From Poa pratensis (lineage: Eukaryota; Streptophyta; Magnoliopsida; Poales; Poaceae), in assembly GCA_947311845.1 (NCBI GenBank), contig CAMZMU010000059.1, positions 53,605,626 to 53,669,625 on the forward strand: a stretch of DNA of 64,000 nucleotides, written 5' to 3'. The notes under the pieces were generated by a model. It was given only the letters and a program-made list of their open reading frames with translations. It had not been told where the DNA came from and did not search any database. The position numbers and the translations under genes were made by a program. Shown in pieces: positions 55,768-64,000 of this stretch. How positions within the stretch are numbered: the first letter of the stretch is position 1; every line of letters starts with the position of its first letter.

Positions 55768-56103
55768 TTACAAAGAAAAAGAGAGTACGACAACATGCAT
55801 AAGATAGATGATGTTCGTAGAGTTAAATGACCCGATGGCACTCCTAGATAGTTCGAATTTTGTAATTAATAAATCATGCATCTGTCAATATCTTGTTCTA
55901 TTCTTGCCCATATCGTTATTTGGCCATAAATAATTACATCATTTGCATATCCATAAGAGTTGAGTTTCGTGTATGATTTGTGAGGGAGATCCAACCACTT
56001 CATCGGCGATGATGCCCTTCCCTGCTTTTGTTCCTTGAGCAATGGCCTCTCTGCATCGTGTGATCATCTTCCCACAATCCTCGTCGCTCCAATTATGCAA
56101 CAC
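55768..56103 (-). pseudogene. Plant O-methyltransferase, C-terminal fragment (copy B)
   Basis: Begins VLHNWSDEDC followed by KMITRCREAIAQGTKAGKGI and ETQLLW-like sequence. It is the counterpart of 29613-29948 with small differences (Glu for Gln in the first block, Gly for Val before IIADEVVG) and additional deletions near its end. It too is cut off upstream by the CACTA end at 56138. It is inactive. Confidence 0.75.
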
Positions 56104-56137
56104 ATGCTACCAACCCAAGAACAAAGAGCTTCAGTTA

Positions 56138-56489
56138 TTACTATCGGAAAATGGTACGTTGCCGAGTGCCTACATGATTGTCGAGTGCAAATTACCAGAC
56201 ACTCGGCAACAACGTCCCGAATGCCGAGTGCTACGATAATATACTTTGGAAACCGTGTCACTCGGCAAAACACCTGATTGCAGAGTGTATTTTTAGTGGC
56301 ACTAGGTAAACCCGCCATATTTGCCGAGTGTCGGAGTGGGGCACTGATAAAATTGAAAAACTAGGCAAGATGGATGGACACGTGTCCTCTGTGACTGCAT
56401 ATAACAGGATACTACAGACGCCATTAGTGTTGCCGAGTGCCCTAATAAAAATACTCGGCAAACAACTTGCCATTAGTTCTTGCCGAGTG
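56138..56489 (+). mobile_element. CACTA 5' end remnant (copy B)
   Basis: TACTATCGGAAAATGG (first base mutated from C) followed by GCCGAGTG / CACTCGGCAA repeats. It is continuous with copy A sequence except for the solo LTR inserted at 56490. Confidence 0.65.
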
Positions 56490-58029
56490 TGATGTCTACT
56501 ACATGCTTCTTTCTTGTAGACTCTGTTGAGCCTCCCAGCGCAGAGGTTTGTAGGACAACAGCAAATTTTCGTTAAGTAGATGACCCAAGGTTTATCGAAC
56601 GACGGGAGGTGTAGGTTGAAAAGTATCCTTCTCAAACAACCCTGCAATCAAGATACAAGAAGTCTCTTGTGTCCCCAACACACCTAATACACTTGGTAGT
56701 TGTATGTGCGCTAGTTCGGCGAAGAGAGATGATGATATACGCGTAATATGGATGGTAAAAGCAAGTATTTGTAATCTGGAATAAAAATGGCAGGAAGGTA
56801 ACGAGTGGCAAAACTGAAAGTAAACGGTGTTTCAATGCTTGGAAACAAGGCCCAGGATTCATACTTTCACTAGTGAGAACTCTCAACAACATTAACATAG
56901 TTAAACACATGATAAACCTTCCAAAAGCACATGGTAAAGATCACTCCGAGTTCATTCTTTTATGGATCAAAATAGGTTGAGACGTACGTAGGGCTACAAA
57001 AGCACACCTTAAAATTCATCTTTCTAATCTTATAGGACAGCCCCGCACCGTCACCTTGGGCATCCAAAGATCATACTAAACAAACACCTCATGAATAACA
57101 TCTTTCTAATATATCCATACGGCACCCACACTGTCACCTTGGTACTGAGGAAATTATACTAAACATGTATCAAGTAATCTCATGATTCCATTATTCAATC
57201 CAAACATAGAACAAACTCATGATCATTGTCGTTCTAATCTATTATCCATAGAGTCCCCAATACGGGCCTCCGAAATTATACTAGACAATCAAGTAAGCAA
57301 GATCAAATCCAATACGTATAGGAATAGAGGGGGAAACATCATGTAATTCAACTATATTAACAAAGCTCATGATCACAATCAAGATCACATCATGGGAGAG
57401 AGAGAGATAAACACATAGCTACTGGTACAAGCCCTTAGCCCCGAGGGTGGACTACTCACGATCGCCATTAGGAGCAGCAAGGTAGATGAAGATGACTCCG
57501 GAGGTGGATTCCCCGTCCGACAGGGTGCCAGAACAGGACCTCCAGAACCTGAACTAGGGTTTCGGATGGCGGCGGTTCTCTGTACCGAGACTCCAAAAAA
57601 TAACCCGCCCCTCGTCTAATTAGGTCAAGAGCAATATATAGGCGAAGAGGCGGCGAGAGAGGGGAGCCACGAGGTGGCCACGCGGGCGGGACCCGTGGCT
57701 GTGTGGCGGCTGTGGGGTCCCCCCGGGGTTGAATTTTGGTCCTCCGTGTCCGTCTCTTAAATTTTCCGAGCAACTTTATTTTTCCTAAAATTTTCCGAGC
57801 ATCGAGTTAGAATTTTGGTATTTTTCCTAAAATTTTCCAAGCAACTTTATTTTTCGCCTTTTCTGCAATGCACTGACAAGAAAAAACAGAAACCGGCACT
57901 TGACAGTGGGTTAATAGATTAGTCCAATAAAATGCTATAAAATGATATAAAACCATGGTAAAAGCATGTAGCAATGATATAAAGTAGCATGAAACAACCA
58001 AAAATTATAGATATATTTTGGACGTATCA
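56490..58029 (-). mobile_element. Solo LTR, 1540 bp, inserted in copy B only
   Basis: Begins TGATGTCTACTACATG and ends GGACGTATCA, flanked by AGTG at 56486-56489 and 58030-58033. Read on the minus strand it starts TGATACGTCCAAAA, with AATTATAGAT... later found as ATCTATAATTTTTGG. It is related to the LTR at 42498 in opposite orientation. There is no internal region or second LTR. Copy A has the empty site at about 30312. Confidence 0.85.
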
Positions 58030-60591
58030 AGTGCCCTCTCACATGGAACTCCACAAATATTTAAACTTATTTTAAAAATTACTTTCAAAAATAAATTGAA
58101 TTTTTTTGTTCTCCTTCCTTGTTGGCATGCCAAACAATAGTTTTAAATGGAGTTTTCAACTTTTTTATCACAAAAAAATGTTTTTTCATTTGGTGAGTGC
58201 CAAAAATGGTTTTTTGTGAAGTGCAAAAAATATGATGCAAAATGGCACTCTCCAATTTGGACACAAAGTAGACCATATTAGATGGCCAATTCCCAAGTAT
58301 TAAGATTCTATCTCTTTTTACCTACTTTGTCCCAATCAAATGAATTTTAGCTGATTTTCTGGAAGTAATTCAAATTTGAACGACAAATATGCTCTAGTTT
58401 GGTCCTAAAAATTGTCAAAAAGGATTTAGAGTATTCAAGTATGATTCTATGCAATAGCCATAGAGGGTGTTAAAAGATGCAGGCCATAGATATGAATAGT
58501 TCCACCAATGATTTTGTCACTGTTTGGAAAAATATCAAAGAAAATGTAAAAAATGAACTACTTTGGCATGGAGTCCTTTTAGGTGTTCTAATTGGTAGGA
58601 AAAATGATAAGTATGAATTTTTATATAATTTGTAAAAAACGTTCATAAAATGGATTATCATTTCTCCATATTCATGACTTCTGGGCCAAATGACTAAGGA
58701 CATTACCATATCCATGGCAAAGGTCATGATAATGTGACCATATTGGACACAAAGAAGCATCTTGTCATGCCAAACAATAGTGCCACAAGGAGTTTCGTAC
58801 TTTCAGTTACAATTTTTTATTTTTTATTTCTAAGTACCAAAAATTGGTTTTTTGTGAAGCAAAAGCAAAGAATATGGTGCCAACGGCACCTCTCTAATTG
58901 TTACACAAATTAGACCATATTGGATGGGCAAATCTAAAGAATTAAGGATTTTCGCGCTTCCTAGCTACTTTCGCTTATCTAAGCTTGTTCGCGGACGTTC
59001 GCCCCATTTAGCTGTTCGCGACCGTGTTCAACAGCTAGCGGTCTCACGTATGTACCTAGCGCTGGATTGTAATTACGCGAGCCACATATGTACATACATA
59101 TACGTATGTGGATGAAGGCATGAGCAGACGTGGACCGTCTGCCTACATGCCTGCGCTTATCTAAATGAGTTTCAGAAAGTAATTCACTACAGGTATGCTC
59201 TAGTTTGATGCTAAAAGTTATCATAACTCATTTTAAGGTACTCAAGTATAATTATATGCAATAGTCACAAAGTGTGTTGAAAGATTAATGCCCTATCTAT
59301 GAATAGTTTCGCTCACAATTTTGATCCCGTTTTAAAGCGAAATCAAAGAAAATGAACAAAATGTAAAAATTCAATACATTTGGCATGTAGTCCTTCTATG
59401 TGTACTGGTTGCTAGGAAAAATGATAAGCAACGAGTTTTTCATAATTTGTAAAAAAACTTCACAAAAGGGAACAATCATGAATTTCAAGCCAACTGACTA
59501 AGGTCATGACCATATCCATGGCATAGTTCACGACAATGTGACAATATATGACACAAAGGAGCATCTTGTCATGCCAAACAATAGTATCAAAAAGGTTTCC
59601 AACTTTTAGTTACAATTTTTTATTTTGTAAGTGCTAAAAATAGGTTTTTTTAAGGAAGTGCCAAAATATATCGTGCAAAATGGCACCTCTCCAATTCTCA
59701 CACAAATTAGACTATATTGTATATTACAGAGTATTTTTTAAAAATTCTCACATAAGCATATCAACAAAACTGTTACGTTCAGATTCTTATCGTTTCACCT
59801 TACGGTTTATTCCGTGGTGCTGATCACTTGTGAAGGCGCATGTGAGTAATTTACGAAAGGTATATGTGTCCTGCGGTGGATCGACCTTCTCTGCCAGTGT
59901 GTGCATGGTGGTGGTATATGTTGTTCTTTCAAGTGATACAAAAATACCTTAAGTAAAATGAGATTAGAAAGTGGAATTGTCAAGTTTCATATACCAACCA
60001 CTAGAGCAAAAAGTCCGAACTGACGAAAGCAACATAGGTCATCCACATATACTATAACACGCCCTCTCATGTGTGACTCGGAGAGACCTACATGTGAAAG
60101 AAGAATCACATGTCTCATACTATGCCAATTTTATGGACCAACAAGTAGAACCAAGATTCCTAACTGATGAAAACAACGCAAACAATCGACGTATACTGTA
60201 TAGGGAATAAACTCACCATGTCCCCAACAATAATTCGACATTGTGCCTGATCCGAGATGCCTTCAATCACATGTGGGAGGTGAAGAACTGAAACACTTGA
60301 CATGTGGGATGGCCTTGGCAACAGCCCTCGCGGCCTCGCCATCGTAGCGGTCCACCCAGTGACTTCGGCCAGAAGGTCTGCGAGGTATCGGCTGTCGGCA
60401 GCCATTGCCTCGTTGAATACCGAGTTAAACTACATGTGTTCGCGGACAGGCACTGGATTAGCCTACTACATGTGTTAATCACATGATTGGTAAGAAGGAG
60501 CTGACTTGTCGTACGTAGTGTCTACCTCCACCATATCCTTTCCGGTTATTCGCAAAAAAAAAAACTTTCCGGTTGCATTTTATTAGATCTG

Positions 60592-60729
60592 ACACTTTTG
60601 CATACGATCTGCATCCGACGCACTACTCCGTCCGTTGGCTGCTTAATACATAGGTAATCTGACGGTTTGAATCAGGCGTCGGACAAAAGTCGTACAAAGA
60701 ACGTGGTACATGAATCAGTTCCGTAATTC
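60592..60729. other. Insertion of about 135 bp in copy B
   Basis: TCTGACACTTTTGCATACG...GTTCCGTAA is present between TTATTAGA and TTCTCCTTTG, which adjoin in copy A (about 32873). It contains GCATCCGACGC and GGCGTCGGAC as an internal inverted pair, but has no clear terminal repeats. Confidence 0.5.
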
Positions 60730-62829
60730 TCCTTTGTGTGTACCACACCCCAGCTTAATTAGGTACGAAAGGAAACTTTTCGAGTTTCCAACTAAAGGTG
60801 TCATCAGCCGCTGACAATTGAACTCATGATAGCCGAACCCGTTTACACCCAAAAGTTAGGATATCTAGTCTGGGAACTACCTAACCTAAGACCAAAAATG
60901 CCCATAATTTATAATCCTACAGTGCCTTCGTTTGAACCGCTTCCTTTAGTCGATTATCTCATGTGAAGACTAAGATCCATGTGCCTTTAAAATTCACGGC
61001 CGTGCCTTTATCGACGAAGACTGTATGTCAGTTCATTTATAATTAGCCTCTTGACTGATGTGAGTAGGTGGCGAGTTAGCATCAGCGAGATACTCATACT
61101 GGCCTCATGCGCAACAATTATCAGGCCTTATTTGAAAGACTTGACCTCAAGGCTGGTTATTAACAATTTCCATTTTCAATAGATGCATCTTTCAGTGCTA
61201 CTCATCCTTTGAATTAATGGCAGGCCTTATTTGAAAGATGTGTACTTTATTTCGAACATCTTAAACAACGACCTATGTCATATTTTACGTTGAACAGAGT
61301 AGTATATTTACCACAAAATTACATTATAACTTAATATATAAAAGCAAATGATCAAAATCTAAATCATACACATTCTTCAAATATATAAAATTTGAATTGA
61401 AGGCACATACTAAACAATAATCTAGCTGTTAGTATCCTTTGTTTGAACCGCTTCCTATAGTCGATTATCTCATGTGAAGACTAAGATCCCTTGTGCCTTT
61501 AAAATTCACGACTGTGGTTTTATCGAAGAAGACTGTATGTAAGTCCATTTGTAATTAGCCTCTTGACTAATGTGAGTAGGTGGCGACTTTGTCTTCTCGT
61601 CGGCTGTTTCAAGCATGAAAGTTAGCATCAGCTACATACTCATATTGGCTTCATGTGCAACAATTGTCAGGCCTTATCTGAAAATCTTGACCTCAGGGCT
61701 GGTTATTAACAATTTACATTTTTAATAGATGCATCTTTCAGTGCTACTCATCCTTTGAATTTATGGCAGGCTTTATTTGAAAGATGTGTACTTTATTTCT
61801 CATGTGAAGACTAAGATCCCGTGTGCCTTTAAAATTCACGGTTGTGCCTTTATAAACGAAGACTGTATGTGTAAGTCCATTTGTAATTATCCTTTTGACT
61901 AATATGAGTAGGTGGCGAGTGTGACTTCTCGTTGGCTGTTTCAAGTATGAAAGTTAGAATCAGCTAGATACTCATACTGGCCTCGTGCAACAATTATCGG
62001 GCATTATTTGAAAGACTTGACCTCAGGGCTGGTAATTTACAATTCCCATTTTCAATAGATGCATCTTTCAGTGCTACTCATCCTTAGAATTTATTGCAGA
62101 CCTTATTTGAAAGATGTGTACTTTATTTCGAACATCTTAATTAAACATCCACCTCTGTAATATTTTATGTCTGATAGAGTAGTATATTTACCACAAAATT
62201 ACATTATAATTTAATATATGAAAGCAAGTGATCAAAATATAAAGCACACCCATTCTTAGAACAATTAAAATTTGATTTGGAGGCACGTACTAAACAATAA
62301 TATAGCTTTTAGTATCTTTTTATATATGATTATGTCACACAGATTTTCTGTCACATCGCATTTGCAGGGTTATAGTTCAACTCCATTACTACTAATAAGT
62401 CCTACCACACACCACCTTTGACAAACAAAATCTCAGGTAGGCACCAATTAAAACAAATTCACCATTCCTCAAGATAAGAAATAAACCGATCACCCTCCCT
62501 AAAAAAATGATTGATTTCTCCTTCCCGCAGTATGATATCAATCTCTCTAAAAAAAATTAAGTAGATCCATCTTCGTCGTCAAAGAAACGAGCTTCTCTAA
62601 GAAAAATAGATCAATCTCTTCCACATATGGATCCTTCTCAAAAAAATAGTTTGATCTCTTCTTCCAGAAAGACTGTTCTGTATCTACTTCTATCTCACAA
62701 AAGATAGATCCTTGCCCCTAAAAGTATGATCCCTCACCTTCCCTACAAATATCATCAAAACAAATTAATTAGACTGTTCGATTAAAAGTTATATGGTTAA
62801 TATAAAAAAAAAGATCCACATCCGCTTCG

Positions 62830-64000
62830 CCCAAAAAGACATATCTTTTTCCCGACTCATGCCATCATCATATGAGAGTTGGTGGAAGGTGGCAAAGAAG
62901 TAAACACTGGATATGTTACTTAAACTTTTTTCATTAAAAAAGTAAAGACACCATGATGATAATCACATACATCATTGGTCAAGATGAGCTAACTTCTTGT
63001 ACTTACTGGCATAGCGTCTACCTCAACCATACTTTATACAGTACATTTCAACGGACGAAGTATCTCTCTACTGGTGCTCCTCTCGTACTAATGAGGTGAC
63101 GCATATGTAGCAACGACAAAGATTGCATGTAAGTACATTTGTTACTACCCTCTTGACCATTGTGAGTAGGTGGCGATCGAGTATGTCTTCTGGTTGACCG
63201 TTTCAACAATGCAAATTAGCATCACCTAGATAATCATATTGGCTACATGTTAGTATGTTACAATTTTCATTTAATTAGGATATATTTTTCCAACTGGTCA
63301 GCTTTTGAACTCATCATCAGTGACAAACCAAAGTTAAGATGATTTGACTTTTTTTTAAAAGCTAGATTGACAACAAATTTGAGACAGAGGGAGTACATCT
63401 TAACCCGAGACTTTTATCATATTTCATGTTTCACGCAGCAGTATATTTACCATAAAATTACATTATAATTGTATACATGAAAGTACCTGATCCAAATATG
63501 CATCATACAATTTTTTAAATATATAAATTTATATATCCTTGCAGTGATGCACCTCAACTAATTTCACAGCAGCATGCAAACAGCTGTGGCAGCCTTTGGT
63601 GGTGAAAGTTTTTTTAACAAAACGGACAATTTGCCTCATTTTATTTTAAAAAAGAAGAAGACAATTGAGCTAGACCAATACCAAACAGTCGACTCACAAC
63701 GTCAAGGAAGAGGCAACTCCGACTTTGAGAAAGAGCTTAACAGGAGAAACTTGCACACTGTGCACCGACAAAATCCGAGCGGCATCTGGAGATCCATGCA
63801 CCGGTACCACGATGAGGTGGCATCGTTGCCGACATGCCACTACACGACCCACAACTCTGACTTCACCGCATTACCGCAGGACACCGCACAGGAACCCAAA
63901 CAACACTAGTACAGAACGACACATCGAAAACGGGTCAAAACACTAATCGGAAACGGAGAAATGGTCCGTGTCCCCGCCCCCGCTGCTGATGTGAAGAGCT
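62830..64000. other. Right flank, no supported gene
   Basis: AT-rich sequence beyond the duplication. GACAGAGGGAGTA at 63383-63395 is a Stowaway-type end. From about 63606, TTTTTTTAACAAAACGG and the following GC-richer sequence resemble another LINE 3' fragment running out of the window. Confidence 0.4.

Larger units (their letters stand above)
53620..62829 (+). repeat. Segmental duplication, copy B (9.2 kb)
   Basis: Direct-orientation homolog of 27860-35367. It differs by a solo LTR (56490-58029), 554 bp retained at 54734-55287, and a 130-140 bp insertion at about 60592-60729. It lacks the SINE, the MITE and about 260 bp near 60840. The order of shared parts is identical. Apart from the broken O-methyltransferase, no gene is seen. 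Confidence 0.9.

Overview
The window is nuclear DNA of a Triticeae grass (wheat, barley, rye or goatgrass group). It is mostly transposons: Tnp2-type CACTA elements with long palindromic subterminal repeats, an LTR retrotransposon with a TGATACGTC start, a tRNA-derived SINE of Au type, MITEs and a Helitron. These surround a few GC-rich, intron-poor genes with grass codon usage. No prokaryotic, organellar or viral gene is visible, and species or chromosome cannot be fixed from the sequence.

Layout. Positions 1-8414 are a CACTA element cut by the window start. It carries a frameshifted transposase and a small spliced gene for a coiled-coil, tail-anchored protein. Positions 8415-21524 are a second CACTA family with GCCGAG subterminal repeats. 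It holds another broken transposase (itself interrupted by a 1.7-kb CACTA with an exact target duplication), a 353-bp tandem array, and a DUF4283-like gene behind a TATA box. Positions 21741-23415 are a Helitron that captured exon 1 of the vacuolar ATPase subunit A gene. A shortened cytochrome P450 lies at 23543-24901. Positions 27860-35367 and 53620-62829 are two direct copies of one 7.5-9.2 kb segment, each containing the last part of a plant O-methyltransferase gene cut by a CACTA terminus. Between the copies are an intact aromatic amino acid decarboxylase (36587-38155) and a BAHD acyltransferase of the agmatine/tyramine amide type (50770-52143), separated by MITEs and an LTR retrotransposon (42498-49566).

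How the genes could work together. The decarboxylase would make tyramine or tryptamine, and the BAHD enzyme would join such an amine to a hydroxycinnamoyl-CoA to give a phenolamide. P450 and O-methyltransferase genes are common decorating enzymes in such pathways. Only the decarboxylase looks fully intact: the BAHD gene has a one-base frameshift just before its catalytic HxxxD motif, the P450 lacks its proline hinge region and the usual I-helix residues, and the O-methyltransferases are fragments. The best reading is a decayed or haplotype-variable phenolamide gene cluster, bracketed by long direct repeats that could delete or amplify it.
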